Origin: Pseudomonas sp. KUIN-1
Lineage (GTDB): Bacteria > Pseudomonadota > Gammaproteobacteria > Pseudomonadales > Pseudomonadaceae
Direction of reading: 5' to 3'
Assembly: GCF_009176725.1 (NCBI RefSeq)
Contig: NZ_AP020337.1
Coordinates: forward strand, 2,480,001-2,544,000
Length of the DNA stretch: 64,000 nucleotides
Under the pieces are notes generated by a model, which did not search any database, was not told the DNA's origin, and saw only the letters and a program-made list of their open reading frames with translations. Within the stretch, counting starts at the first letter, position 1, and the number at the start of each line of letters is the position of its first letter. Below, one piece after another: positions 1-9,762 of this stretch. Both the position numbers and the translations under genes were made by a program.

Positions 1-2927
1 AGGATCAGGTCGCCGAGCCGCTTGAAAAACGTATGCAGGAATTGAAGTGGTACGACCGTAGCGAGACCTACACCCGGCCAGGTCTGGCATTCACTATGGT
101 TTCATTCCAAGACAAGACGCCACCTTCTCAGGTGCAGGAAGAGTTTTATCAGGCGCGCAAGAAACTCAGTGATGCCGCGAAGTCCTTGCCCGCAGGGGTC
201 ATTGGTCCGATGGTCAATGATGAATTTTCGGATGTGACCTTTGCGCTGTTTGCGTTGAAAGCCAAAGGTGAGCCGCAGCGACTGCTGGTACGCGATGCCG
301 AGTCACTGCGCCAGCGTCTGCTGCATGTGCCGGGCGTGAAGAAGATCAATATCATCGGCGAGCAAGCCGAACGAATTTTCGTGTCGTTCTCCCATGAGCG
401 GCTGGCAACGTTGGGTATCGCTCCTCAGGACATTTTTTCGGCGCTCAACGACCAGAACGTCCTGACGCCTGCCGGTTCGATTGAAACCAGCGGACCGCAG
501 GTGTTTCTGCGTCTTGACGGCGCCTTCGACACGCTTGAGAACATCCGCAACACGCCGATTGTGGCGCGGGGTAAAACGCTGAAGCTTCAGGATGTGGCGA
601 CAGTGGAGCGCGGCTATGAAGACCCCGCGACCTTTCTGGTCCGCAATCAGGGTGAGCCGGCCCTGTTGCTGGGCATCGTGATGCGCGACGGTTGGAACGG
701 TCTGGACCTGGGCAAGGCGCTGGACGCAGAAACGGTCAGAATCAACCAAGGCATGCCCTTGGGAATGACGCTTTCAAAAGTCACTGACCAGTCGGTGAAC
801 ATCGGTTCGGCCGTTGACGAGTTCATGATCAAATTCTTCGTCGCCTTGCTTGTCGTGATGCTGGTGTGCTTTCTCAGCATGGGCTGGCGAGTCGGTGTGG
901 TGGTCGCTGCAGCCGTACCGCTGACGCTGGCCATTGTCTTCGTCGTGATGGAAGCGACGGGCAAGAACTTCGATCGTATTACCCTGGGATCACTGATCCT
1001 GGCGCTGGGCCTGTTGGTGGACGACGCAATCATTGCCATCGAAATGATGGTGGTGAAGATGGAGGAGGGCTACGACCGGATCAAGGCGTCAGCCTATGCC
1101 TGGAGCCACACAGCGGCGCCCATGCTTGCCGGTACCCTGGTGACCGCTGTCGGCTTCATGCCCAATGGCTTTGCGCAGTCGACTGCCGGCGAGTACACCA
1201 GCAACATGTTCTGGATTGTCGGCATCGCCTTGATTGCCTCATGGATAGTTGCAGTGGTCTTCACACCTTATCTGGGGGTGAAGATGCTGCCGGGAATCAA
1301 GCCGGTTGAAGGCGGACACGCTGCCATCTACGACACGGCGCATTACAATCGTTTCAGACGGGCTCTGGCCCATGTCATTGCCAGGAAGTGGTGGGTGGCG
1401 GGTGCGGTGATCGCTGCATTTGTGGTGGCGATTCTCGGAATGGGGGCAGTCAAGAAACAATTCTTCCCGACCTCCGATCGCCCGGAAGTACTGATCGAAG
1501 TGCAGATGCCCTATGGCACGTCCATCGAGCAGACCAGCGCCACCACCGCCAAGGTCGAGGCGTGGCTGCACAAGCAGGATGCCGCGAAGATCGTCACGTC
1601 CTACATCGGCCAGGGCTCGCCACGCTTTTATCTGGCAATGGCGCCGGAGCTGCCCGACCCGTCGTTTGCAAAGATCGTTGTACTGACTGAAAGCCAGGAA
1701 GCACGTGAGGCGCTCAAGCTGCGGATTCGTCAGGCTGTTGCTGACGGGCTTGCACCTGAAGCCCGGGTCCGGGTCACACAGCTCGTGTTCGGTCCTTACT
1801 CACCGTTTCCCGTGGCGTATCGCGTGAGCGGGCCAGCCCCTGACACATTGCGCGAGATCGCCACGCGGGTCGAAACCGTGATGGCGGCGAGTCCGATGAT
1901 GCGTACCGTCAACAGCGATTGGGGAACACGGGTGCCCACGCTGCATTTCTCTCTGGATCAGGACCGTTTGCAGGCCGTCGGGCTGACCTCGAGCGCAGTT
2001 GCCCGGCAATTGCAGTTCCTGCTCTCAGGTATCCCTGTCACGTCTGTCCGCGAAGATATCCGTTCAGTGGACGTGATGGGCAGGGCGGCAGGTGACATCC
2101 GCCTGGACCCTGCGAAGATCGAGGGTTTTACGCTGGTGGGGGCTGCCGGTCAGCGTATTCCTTTGTCGCAGGCCGGAGTGGTCGAAGTGCGCATGGAAGA
2201 CCCGATTCTGCGCCGTAGAGATCGTGTGCCGACCATCACCGTGCGCGGTGATATTGCGCAAGATCTGCAACCGCCGGATGTCTCCGCCGGGATCATGAAA
2301 GCACTGCAACCCATCATCGACAGCCTTCCGCAGGGCTATCGGATCGAGCAGGCCGGATCGATAGAGGAGTCGGCAAAGGCCACTGTGGCATTGGCGCCGC
2401 TGTTTCCGATCATGATTGCCGTCACCTTGCTGATCATCATCCTTCAAGTGCGTTCGATGTCGGCGATGATGATGGTGTTTTTCACCGCGCCGCTCGGGTT
2501 GATCGGTGTTGTACCGACACTGCTTCTGTTCAATCAGCCGTTCGGTATCAACGCCCTGGTCGGGCTGATCGCGCTGTCCGGCATTCTGATGCGCAATACC
2601 TTGATCCTGATCGGGCAAATCGACCATAACGAAAAGCAAGGGCTCGACCCGTTTCATGCGGTGGTTGAAGCGACCGTACAGCGCGCACGCCCGGTGCTGC
2701 TCACGGCACTGGCGGCGATCCTGGCGTTCATTCCTCTGACCCATTCGGTGTTCTGGGGCACGCTTGCCTACACGCTGATCGGAGGCACTCTCGGCGGGAC
2801 TGTCATGACGCTGGTCTTCCTGCCAGCGATGTATTCGATCTGGTTCAAAATCCGTCCGGACAGAGGATCGCTACCCCGAAATTCCAGCAGTCATGCCTCA
2901 ACTGGCACAGAGATGAAGGGGATCTGA
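1..2927 (+). CDS. RND efflux pump permease subunit, 5' end missing
   Basis: Inner-membrane drug/proton antiporter of the AcrB/MexF family (hydrophobe/amphiphile efflux), which would work with a periplasmic adaptor and an outer-membrane channel. The frame is open to the window edge: codons before the Met at position 33 read DQVAEPLEKR, the usual text of the family's N-terminal porter region, so the true start lies upstream. About 970 codons are present against the usual 1020-1050. The TM4 proton-relay pair is visible as LVDDAIIAIEMM, and the two halves each show a TM bundle and a periplasmic porter domain. The C-terminus is hydrophilic. Substrate cannot be told from sequence. The adaptor is presumably upstream, outside the window. 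Confidence 0.93.
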   Translation, partial: DQVAEPLEKRMQELKWYDRSETYTRPGLAFTMVSFQDKTPPSQVQEEFYQARKKLSDAAKSLPAGVIGPMVNDEFSDVTFALFALKAKGEPQRLLVRDAESLRQRLLHVPGVKKINIIGEQAERIFVSFSHERLATLGIAPQDIFSALNDQNVLTPAGSIETSGPQVFLRLDGAFDTLENIRNTPIVARGKTLKLQDVATVERGYEDPATFLVRNQGEPALLLGIVMRDGWNGLDLGKALDAETVRINQGMPLGMTLSKVTDQSVNIGSAVDEFMIKFFVALLVVMLVCFLSMGWRVGVVVAAAVPLTLAIVFVVMEATGKNFDRITLGSLILALGLLVDDAIIAIEMMVVKMEEGYDRIKASAYAWSHTAAPMLAGTLVTAVGFMPNGFAQSTAGEYTSNMFWIVGIALIASWIVAVVFTPYLGVKMLPGIKPVEGGHAAIYDTAHYNRFRRALAHVIARKWWVAGAVIAAFVVAILGMGAVKKQFFPTSDRPEVLIEVQMPYGTSIEQTSATTAKVEAWLHKQDAAKIVTSYIGQGSPRFYLAMAPELPDPSFAKIVVLTESQEAREALKLRIRQAVADGLAPEARVRVTQLVFGPYSPFPVAYRVSGPAPDTLREIATRVETVMAASPMMRTVNSDWGTRVPTLHFSLDQDRLQAVGLTSSAVARQLQFLLSGIPVTSVREDIRSVDVMGRAAGDIRLDPAKIEGFTLVGAAGQRIPLSQAGVVEVRMEDPILRRRDRVPTITVRGDIAQDLQPPDVSAGIMKALQPIIDSLPQGYRIEQAGSIEESAKATVALAPLFPIMIAVTLLIIILQVRSMSAMMMVFFTAPLGLIGVVPTLLLFNQPFGINALVGLIALSGILMRNTLILIGQIDHNEKQGLDPFHAVVEATVQRARPVLLTALAAILAFIPLTHSVFWGTLAYTLIGGTLGGTVMTLVFLPAMYSIWFKIRPDRGSLPRNSSSHASTGTEMKGI

Positions 2928-2929
2928 TC

Positions 2930-2947
2930 ATGAATCGTTACGCTTAA
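2930..2947 (+). pseudogene. Five-codon relic of a gene following the RND pump
   Basis: An ATG three bases after the pump stop codon, with a good Shine-Dalgarno sequence (GAAGGGG about 8 bases upstream), reads M-N-R-Y-A and then stops. RND permeases are often followed by an outer-membrane factor gene. The position and ribosome site suggest that such a gene began here and was lost by deletion. The following 205 bases to the ureD stop hold no recognisable coding remnant, so the identity of the lost gene is inference. Confidence 0.4.
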
Positions 2948-3152
2948 AGGCGGAGTGGCTTTGCGATCAGTTCTACAAAATCGACTGCCGCACATTCGTT
3001 CAGTGCTGGCGTTGCAAGATCCGCTCGTCCTGCTGATAGTAATCTCGCCTTACCGGATTCGGCGGAGTCAATGCCAGCGTTCTCTTTCGGCGCTGGGAAG
3101 GCAAGCCGTAAGTCGTTTGAGCCTGGAAAGTGCTCTGCAAAGGCCTGACTGC

Positions 3153-4010
3153 TCACTTGCGCCGCACCCGCGGCGCAAGTCCTGTCAATTGCTGCCGAAC
3201 GCACGCCCAGGCCAGATGCAGCGCATTACGCAACGCCACTGCATCGGCGCTCATCACGCGTACGGACACGCCGCAATCGTTCGGCAGTGCGCTGACGCCC
3301 TGGTAGCTATCGGCAACGTCGTGTAACGCTTCGCGCAACGTCCGTTTCAAATCCTCTATCGGCAAACCCTGACCCACCAGCATGAACGTTGCCAAGGCTT
3401 GCCGTTGTCCGCTCACGCCGGGCAGTCGGCGTTGCAGGTCTGCGCCGGTTATTGCCAGCCGGTCACCGGCCAGCAATTTTCCGGCCGGGCTGTAGACCTG
3501 CAGGTCGGCGCGGTAAAAGTCGGGCAGTCCCTCGCTGCCGTGAGGTGTATGCAGGCAGAATGCGTCGCACAGCAGCACTCTTGCACCGGGGTGCAACGTT
3601 ACGTTTACCTGGCTATGCAGCCGCGTCTGTGGAAACAGAATAGTGGCCATCGGCAGGTACTCCAACAGCGCATCGGCTTCGGCGACCAGTGTCACGGTCT
3701 GCCGCGCCGACTGCTCGAGCATGCTGTGCGCGACCGTCGCAGCGCCGGTGCTGACGTGCACTTGGGTGCCTGGTCCTGCGTGCAGATGCAGGTGCAGTTG
3801 TTCCCCGGCGAACAAGCCTCCCGAACACGATTGCAGGTAGACCGCCGCCATGCCGGGCGGGTCTTGCGGCAGGGTCAGGGTACGTCCCAGATGGAAGGGG
3901 TAGCCGACTTCCTGACGAGACACATAACTGTCCCCGGAAGGCGCTTTGCTGAAGGCGATATGTGCCGTGCTTTTCGTCTGTGCGGGCAGTGACGATTGAT
4001 GGGCGTTCAT
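3153..4010 (-). CDS. ureD: Urease accessory protein UreD
   Basis: Scaffold protein that binds apo-urease and, with UreF and UreG, delivers nickel and CO2 to the active site. The 285 residues match the family length and show typical UreD text such as [14 protein letters not shown] and [10 protein letters not shown]. The ATG overlaps the ureG stop by four bases (ATGA), so the two are translationally coupled. It is the last gene of the urea operon. No clear terminator follows; the next gene, on the opposite strand, ends about 200 bases away. Confidence 0.93.
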   Translation of the reverse strand: MNAHQSSLPAQTKSTAHIAFSKAPSGDSYVSRQEVGYPFHLGRTLTLPQDPPGMAAVYLQSCSGGLFAGEQLHLHLHAGPGTQVHVSTGAATVAHSMLEQSARQTVTLVAEADALLEYLPMATILFPQTRLHSQVNVTLHPGARVLLCDAFCLHTPHGSEGLPDFYRADLQVYSPAGKLLAGDRLAITGADLQRRLPGVSGQRQALATFMLVGQGLPIEDLKRTLREALHDVADSYQGVSALPNDCGVSVRVMSADAVALRNALHLAWACVRQQLTGLAPRVRRK

Positions 4011-4669
4011 GTGCGGTCGAACAACACGGCACGGCTTATCGCGTCCACCACCGCGTCGACGCCTTCGCCGGTGTTGCAGTTGGTAAACAGCACCGGCTGG
4101 CCGTTGCGCGCTTGCGCTGACTCGCGCCGCATGCGCGGCAGGTCGACGCCCACATAGGGTGCCAGGTCGTATTTATTGACCACCAGCAGGTCGCAGCTCA
4201 AAACGCCGGGGCCGCGTTTGCGCGGGATATCGTCGCCGCCTGCGACATCGATGACGAAAATCCAGTAGTCCACCAGATCCAGCGAAAAGGTCGAGGCCAG
4301 GTTGTCGCCGCCCGATTCGATCAGCACCAGATCAAGATTACCGAAGCGCGCTTCCAGCTCATCGGCCATTTGCAGGTTGAGGGTCGGGTCTTCACGAATG
4401 GCGGTGTGCGGGCAGGCACCGGTTTCCACCGCACGAACCCGCTGCGGGTCGATCAGCCCGCTGCGCTGCACACGCTCGGCATCCTCACGGGTCGCAAGGT
4501 CATTGGTGATGATCGCCAGCTCGGTACCACGCGCGATGAAGCGCGGAATCAATTGTTCCAGCAGGCGGGTTTTGCCCGAGCCCACCGGGCCGCCGATGCC
4601 CACGCGAGCAGCGCCGGGATGGGGGTGGGCATCGGTGTGCGGGGCAGATGCGTTCAAGGGCAGGCTCAT
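4007..4669 (-). CDS. ureG: Urease accessory GTPase UreG
   Basis: SIMIBI-class GTPase that carries nickel and powers urease maturation in the cytoplasm. The P-loop GGPVGSGKT is at residues 26-34, the nickel-binding CPH motif at about 86-88, and the base-specifying NKYD motif lies near the C-terminus. The 220 residues are normal for the family. The N-terminus has only a few histidines, not the long His tail found in some species. It lies 27 bases after ureC and overlaps ureD. Confidence 0.96.
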   Translation of the reverse strand: MSLPLNASAPHTDAHPHPGAARVGIGGPVGSGKTRLLEQLIPRFIARGTELAIITNDLATREDAERVQRSGLIDPQRVRAVETGACPHTAIREDPTLNLQMADELEARFGNLDLVLIESGGDNLASTFSLDLVDYWIFVIDVAGGDDIPRKRGPGVLSCDLLVVNKYDLAPYVGVDLPRMRRESAQARNGQPVLFTNCNTGEGVDAVVDAISRAVLFDRT

Positions 4670-4696
4670 TGTCGGGTTTCCTCTGCGGGGTGGGTT

Positions 4697-6409
4697 TCAA
4701 CGCAGCATGTAGCGCTGCGCAAGTGGCACTTCGCTGACCGGCTCGCAGTGCAGGCGCTCGCCGTCGGCGTACACATCGAAAGTCTGCGGATCGACGCGGA
4801 TGTCCGGGCAGGCATCGTTGTGCAGCATGTCGGACTTGCGCAGGGTGCGAGTGCCGAACGCGGGCAGCAGTTGCTTTTTGAGCCCCAGCCGCGTGGCGGT
4901 GTCGGCCTCGACCGCAAGACGGTTGACGAAGTTGACCGACAGGGCCTGTTTCGCCTCGCCAAACGCGCCCCATTGCGGGCGCATCACCAAGGGTTCGCAG
5001 GTGTACAGCGAGGCGGCGGAATCACCCATTACGGCGTGCACGATGAAGCCACCCTTGACCACCAGTTCCGGCTTGATGCCGAAGAAGGCCGGCCGCCAGA
5101 GCACCAGATCGGCCAGCTTGCCGGGCTCCAGAGAGCCGATGTAGCTGTCGATGCCGAATACCCGCGCGGCATTGATGGTGTATTTGGCGATGTAGCGCTT
5201 GATCCGTTCGTTGTCGCCCAGTGCCGTGGTTTCTTCCGGCAGGCGACCGCGCTGGTCTTTCATTTTTGACGCCAGTTGCCAGGTCCGGCAGATCACCTCA
5301 TTGATACGGCCCATGCCCTGACTGTCGGAGCCCAGGATCGAAATGGCGCCGGTGTCGTGCAGGATGTCCTCGGCGGCAATGGTCTGCGGGCGCACCCGCG
5401 ATTCGGCGAACGCCACGTCTTCCGGCACATCCGGATTGAGGTGGTGACAGACCATGATCATGTCCAGGTGCTCGTCGAATGTATTCACGGTGTAGGGGTT
5501 GGTCGGGTTGGTCGAGGAGGGGATGCAGTTGCTTTTGCCGGCGACGCTGATGATATCCGGCGCATGCCCGCCACCTGCACCTTCGGTGTGGTACATGTGG
5601 ATGGTGCGGTCGCCGATGGCCGCCAGCGTGTCTTCGAGAAACCCGGATTCATTGAGCGTGTCGGTGTGCAACTGCACCTGAAAGTCGTATTCGTCGGCGA
5701 CTTTCAGGCAGGTATCAATCACCGCGGGCATGGCGCCCCAGTCCTCATGGATCTTCAGCCCCAGACAACCGCCACGCAGTTGCCCGAGTAGCGATTCGGG
5801 CTTGCTGGAATTGCCGCGTCCCAGAAAACCGAAGTTGATCGGCCAGGCCTCGGCGGCTTGCAGCATCTTGCCGACGTTCCATTCCCCGCCACAATCGATG
5901 CCGACCGTGATCGGCCCCAGCGAGCCGCCGATCAGTGTGGTCAGGCCTGCCGCCAGCGCGTGATCGCAGAGTTGCGCAGAGTCGAAATGCACGTGCACGT
6001 CGATGCCGCCGGGGGTGACGATCAGGCCCTCGGCATCGCGTACGGTCGTGGCGACGCCGCAGATCAGTTGCGGGTGTACGCCGTCCATGATCTGCGGGTT
6101 GCCGGCCTTGCCAATGGCCACGATCTTGCCGTCCTTGATACCGATGTCGCCTTTGACGATGCCGATCACCGGGTCGATGATCAGCGCGTTGCAGATCAGC
6201 ATATCGAGGGCGCCGTCAACGCTGTCATGCCCGGGCATCAGGCCCATGCCGTCACGCAGCGTCTTGCCACCGCCGTGCAGGCACTCATCACCGGGTACCG
6301 AGTGGTCGAACTCGACTTCGGCCAGCAGCGAGGTGTCGCCCAGGCGCACGGCATCGCCAGTCGTGGGGCCGTACATGGCGGCGTATTCCTTGCGCGTCAT
6401 CGTTGCCAT
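4697..6409 (-). CDS. ureC: Urease alpha subunit (catalytic)
   Basis: Hydrolyses urea to ammonia and carbamate at a di-nickel centre. All key residues are present: H139 and H141 in the HVH metal motif, the lysine to be carbamylated at K219 (GLKIHEDWG), further ligands H248 and H274, the catalytic flap MVCHHL with C321, H322 and H323, and the metal ligand D362. The 570 residues are full length, so the enzyme should be active once matured. It starts three bases after the fused gamma/beta gene, which fits stoichiometric synthesis of the subunits. Confidence 0.97.
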
Positions 6410-6412
6410 GCC

Positions 6413-7108
6413 TCAGGCTCCTTTGAAGAATTGGGCGCGGGCACGCTCCAGCGCTGCGAGCTTGCAGGCCGGATCGTGCAGGTTGCCATTGGTCAGGCCA
6501 CTGAAGCCGTGGATGTCGCCAGTTCCGCCAAACTGCACCAGTTGCACTTCGCGCAGCTCGCCGGGTTCGAAGCGCACGGCCGTGCCTGCGGGAATATCCA
6601 GGTGCATGCCGAAGGCACGTTCACGCGGGAAATCCAGCGCCTTGTTGACCTCGAAAAAGTGATAGTGACTGCCGATCTGCACTGGCCGGTCGCCGGTATT
6701 GATCGCGCGCAGGGTGGCGGTCGGTCGGTCGCCGTTCAGGTGGATATCGCCGTCAGGTGCAAGAATCTCCCCCGGTGTGGGCATGACTGCCAGCGGCAGT
6801 TGGCCCGGGCGGATTGGTTGATGCACAGTGACCAGTTTGGTGCCGTCCGGAAACGTGCCCTCGACCTGCAGCACCGGCAGCAGGTCGGCGACCCCTGGCA
6901 TCACGTCATCGGTGTTGAGGATCGTTGAGCCGAAACCGATCAGCTCGGCGACGCTGCGACCTTCACGCGCGCCTTCGAGGATTTCGTCGGCGATCAGTGC
7001 TGAGGCCTCCGGGAAGTTCAGGCGCAGGCCCTTGCTGCGGCGTTTGCGTGACAGTTCGGCGGCGGTGTACAGCGTGAGTCGTTCAAGTTCGGTAGGGGTC
7101 AGCAACAT
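6413..7108 (-). CDS. ureAB: Urease gamma-beta fusion subunit
   Basis: Structural urease subunit in which the gamma chain (residues 1 to about 100, [11 protein letters not shown] to VTVHQPI) is fused to the beta chain (about 108-215, with GEI near the start and the [10 protein letters not shown] core). Separate ureA and ureB genes are more common; fusions occur in some proteobacteria and in Helicobacter. The total of 231 residues is close to the sum of the two chains. No separate ureA or ureB is seen nearby. It lies 33 bases after ureF and 3 before ureC. Confidence 0.95.
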   Translation of the reverse strand: MLLTPTELERLTLYTAAELSRKRRSKGLRLNFPEASALIADEILEGAREGRSVAELIGFGSTILNTDDVMPGVADLLPVLQVEGTFPDGTKLVTVHQPIRPGQLPLAVMPTPGEILAPDGDIHLNGDRPTATLRAINTGDRPVQIGSHYHFFEVNKALDFPRERAFGMHLDIPAGTAVRFEPGELREVQLVQFGGTGDIHGFSGLTNGNLHDPACKLAALERARAQFFKGA

Positions 7109-7141
7109 GAGGGGGCTCCAGAGCTGTCAGTAGAAGGCCGG

Positions 7142-7873
7142 TCAATTGGCAAACAGGCGCAGGTCCTGGGTTTCGTGGCGCATCACGGCGATTTCTCCCA
7201 TGGGTGTGAAGCCGCACGCGTCGTCCGGCTCAGGCGGCTCCTGCGCCAGCAGCTCGGTGATCAGCGGTTGAATATCGGTCAGCACCCGTTGCGCATCGAT
7301 GTGGCCCATGACCCCGAGGCGCACCGCGGCGCTGACCAGTCCGGTACACAAAGCGTGCGCGGCAGCCAGTTGGCAGTGATCGCGGTGCATGCCCAGGTGG
7401 TTCCAGAGCAGGCCCTGCACCACGGGCAGATGGCCCGGTGTGTGACCTGCCAGAATCTGCTGCTGATAAGACGCCGCGCCCGATGTGCCCAGCGCGACAT
7501 GCACGCCCAGCAATGCCTGGCCGACACGTCGTGAGCCCTGGCGCAGTTCCTCGGCCAGGGTCAGCGCTTCGATCCGGGCGTCCAGAGCCATCAACGTCGG
7601 CAGGTCATCAGCCGCGTGCCAGGCGGCGAGCAGAAACACTCGATCAAAACTGTTCCAGCGATGGCGCAACTGGCCCTCGACGAAGCCATGCACTTCGGCA
7701 CTGCGGCTATGGCGAACAGTCCGTTGCCGGCGTCGTGGCGCGATGATTTCGCCGTGGCCGAGGTGCCCGTCAGCGACCAGCGTTTCCAGCCCCCACGACC
7801 ACGCCACCGCGCCGCCGGGAAAGAAACTGTCGGCTTGCTGCAGGGCCAGCAACAGGCTGCTCGAAGCGTTCAT
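7142..7873 (-). CDS. ureF: Urease accessory protein UreF
   Basis: Mostly helical accessory protein that acts as a GTPase-regulating partner in the UreD-UreF-UreG maturation complex. [13 protein letters not shown] near the N-terminus and [14 protein letters not shown] are family hallmarks. The segment at residues 37-58 between these is Arg-rich and looks longer than the usual loop; it could be a tolerated insertion or a pair of compensating frameshifts. The start overlaps the ureE stop by four bases. The 243 residues are slightly longer than typical. Confidence 0.9.
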   Translation of the reverse strand: MNASSSLLLALQQADSFFPGGAVAWSWGLETLVADGHLGHGEIIAPRRRQRTVRHSRSAEVHGFVEGQLRHRWNSFDRVFLLAAWHAADDLPTLMALDARIEALTLAEELRQGSRRVGQALLGVHVALGTSGAASYQQQILAGHTPGHLPVVQGLLWNHLGMHRDHCQLAAAHALCTGLVSAAVRLGVMGHIDAQRVLTDIQPLITELLAQEPPEPDDACGFTPMGEIAVMRHETQDLRLFAN

Positions 7874-8310
7874 GCGCGCTGCACCCGGCCGTCCGCGAGC
7901 ATGGGCGCCAGACGCTCGAGGTAGTCAGCTTCCGGGCCGTTGAGCGGGATCTGCAAGGTGTCTCCGGCAAAGCGCACCGCCCAGTGCATGTTGCCGGCGA
8001 AATAACCCAGTTCCAGCGCGGCGGCCGCGTCGCGCGGCTGCAGGTCGAGGTATTGCTGATCCTGCATTTGCACGACGATGGCGCGTTGACTGTCGAGCAT
8101 CAGCACCGAGCCGTTGCGCAGCTGTTGGTGACGTTCCAGGCGGATTGCGCAGTCGGTGCCGCGGTCGCTGGCCAGACGCAGGCGATGGCGCTGAATGTCA
8201 TTGCCCGATAGGCTCAGGGTTTCCACCTGACCGGTGTGGCTCAGGTCATGTAGGCGGTCGGCGAGGGCAGGGTCGCTGGCCTGGCCCAGAATGCGGTCGA
8301 GTATCAGCAT
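7870..8310 (-). CDS. ureE: Urease accessory nickel metallochaperone UreE
   Basis: Nickel-binding chaperone that hands nickel to UreG. The protein has 146 residues in the family's two-domain arrangement, with GNMHW at 106-110; H109 corresponds to the conserved interface metal histidine. The C-terminal His-rich tail of some homologues is absent, so extra nickel storage is unlikely. It lies 22 bases after urtE and is coupled by overlap to ureF. Confidence 0.88.
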   Translation of the reverse strand: MLILDRILGQASDPALADRLHDLSHTGQVETLSLSGNDIQRHRLRLASDRGTDCAIRLERHQQLRNGSVLMLDSQRAIVVQMQDQQYLDLQPRDAAAALELGYFAGNMHWAVRFAGDTLQIPLNGPEADYLERLAPMLADGRVQRA

Positions 8311-8332
8311 GACGATGGCTCCTGTGCGTTGC

Positions 8333-9022
8333 TCAGATTGTCAGGTAGCGCAGGATGCGCTCGCGGTCGACGGTTTCGCGGACTTCGCTGTGCACGAATT
8401 CGCCTTTTTCGATGATCAGGTAGCGGTCCGCCACCGCCATGGCGAACGACAGCACCTGCTCGGAAACAATCAGCGAAAACCCGCGTTCCTTTTTCAGCAG
8501 GTTGAGGGCTTTGGCGATGTCCTTGATGATCGAAGGCTGGATGCCTTCGGTGGGCTCATCGAGGATCAACACCTTGGGGTTGGAGACCAGCGCGCGGGCG
8601 ATGGCCAACTGTTGCTGCTGGCCGCCTGACAGATTGCCGCCCTTGCGTCGGCGCATGTCGAACAGCACCGGGAAGTATTCGAAGATGTAGTCGGGAATCG
8701 GTGCAGCGGGCGCGCCCTGCATGCCGGTCAGAATGTTTTCCTCGACGCTCAGGTAGGGAAAGATCATCCGCCCCTGGGGCACGAAGCCAACTCCGGCGGC
8801 GACCCGCTCGTAGCTTTTGCTGCCGGTCAGTTCCTGCCCGGCCAGGGTGATGCTGCCGCTGCGCATCGGCAGCATGCCGACCAGGCTTCTGAGCAGCGTG
8901 GTCTTGCCCATGCCGTTGCGGCCCATGACCGCGAGTGACTCGCCTGCCGCCAGCTCCAGGCTGAGGTCACGCAACACGTGGCTGTCGCCGTAATACACAT
9001 TGAGGTGAGAGACATTCAGCAT
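8333..9022 (-). CDS. urtE: Urea ABC transporter ATPase UrtE
   Basis: Second nucleotide-binding subunit (LivF-type) of the high-affinity urea importer. The Walker A motif GRNGMGKTT is at residues 34-42, with signature LSGGQQQQLAIARAL and Walker B VLILDEPTEGI. The frame is open further upstream, but that extension overlaps urtD. The ATG at 9022, two bases after the urtD stop, gives MLNVSHLNVYYGDSHVLRDL, the normal N-terminus, and a normal length of 229 residues. Confidence 0.95.
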   Translation of the reverse strand: MLNVSHLNVYYGDSHVLRDLSLELAAGESLAVMGRNGMGKTTLLRSLVGMLPMRSGSITLAGQELTGSKSYERVAAGVGFVPQGRMIFPYLSVEENILTGMQGAPAAPIPDYIFEYFPVLFDMRRRKGGNLSGGQQQQLAIARALVSNPKVLILDEPTEGIQPSIIKDIAKALNLLKKERGFSLIVSEQVLSFAMAVADRYLIIEKGEFVHSEVRETVDRERILRYLTI

Positions 9023-9024
9023 GT

Positions 9025-9762
9025 TCAGTGCCCCAGGTAGACGTCGATGACGCGAGGATCGTTCTGCACCTGATCCATCGAGCCGTAGGCCAGGGTCTTG
9101 CCCTGATGCAGGACGGTGACCTTGTCGGCCACCGATTTCACGAACTCCATGTCGTGCTCGATGATGACCATCGCGCGACCCTTGGCGATGAGCTTGAGCA
9201 GGCCAGCGGTTTTCTCCCGCTCGCCGGCGCTCATGCCGGCGACGGGCTCGTCGAGCAGCAGCAGTTCCGGGCGCTGCATCAACAGCATGCCGATCTCCAG
9301 CCACTGCTTCTGGCCGTGGGACAACAGCCCCGCCTTGCGCTCCAGCTGATCCTTGAGAAAGATCATTTCGGCGGTCTGCTCGATTTCGGCGTTAAGCGCT
9401 GCGTTCTTTCCGGCGAACAGGCAGTTGAAGATGCCGCGCTTGTCCGGCGAGGAAATGTCGAGGTTTTCGCGCACGGTGAGGTCTTCGTAGACCGACGGGT
9501 TCTGAAACTTGCGGCCCACGCCAGCGCGGGTGATCTGGTACTCGATCATGTTGGCCAGTTGCAGGTCCTTGAAACGGATGCTGCCGGCACTCGGGCGGGT
9601 CTTGCCGCAAATCATGTCGAGCAGGGTGGTCTTGCCCGCACCGTTGGGGCCGATCACCACATGCACCTGGTTCTCCTCGACATAGAAATTGAGGTTGTCG
9701 ACCGCCTTGAAACCGTCGAATGACACGGTCAGGTCTTCGACACTCAGTAACATTGCACTCAT
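9025..9762 (-). CDS. urtD: Urea ABC transporter ATPase UrtD
   Basis: LivG-type ATPase of the urea importer. Walker A GPNGAGKTT is at residues 38-46 and Walker B is ELLLLDEPVAGM. The signature reads LSHGQKQWLEIG, the LSHGQ variant common in UrtD. The protein has 245 residues. The start overlaps urtC by four bases, consistent with tight coupling of permease and ATPase synthesis. Confidence 0.95.
   Translation of the reverse strand: MSAMLLSVEDLTVSFDGFKAVDNLNFYVEENQVHVVIGPNGAGKTTLLDMICGKTRPSAGSIRFKDLQLANMIEYQITRAGVGRKFQNPSVYEDLTVRENLDISSPDKRGIFNCLFAGKNAALNAEIEQTAEMIFLKDQLERKAGLLSHGQKQWLEIGMLLMQRPELLLLDEPVAGMSAGEREKTAGLLKLIAKGRAMVIIEHDMEFVKSVADKVTVLHQGKTLAYGSMDQVQNDPRVIDVYLGH

Noticed and set aside
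2955..3326. Plus-strand frame between the RND gene and ureD
   Set aside because: Most of it overlaps ureD in antisense; no family resemblance and no ribosome site.
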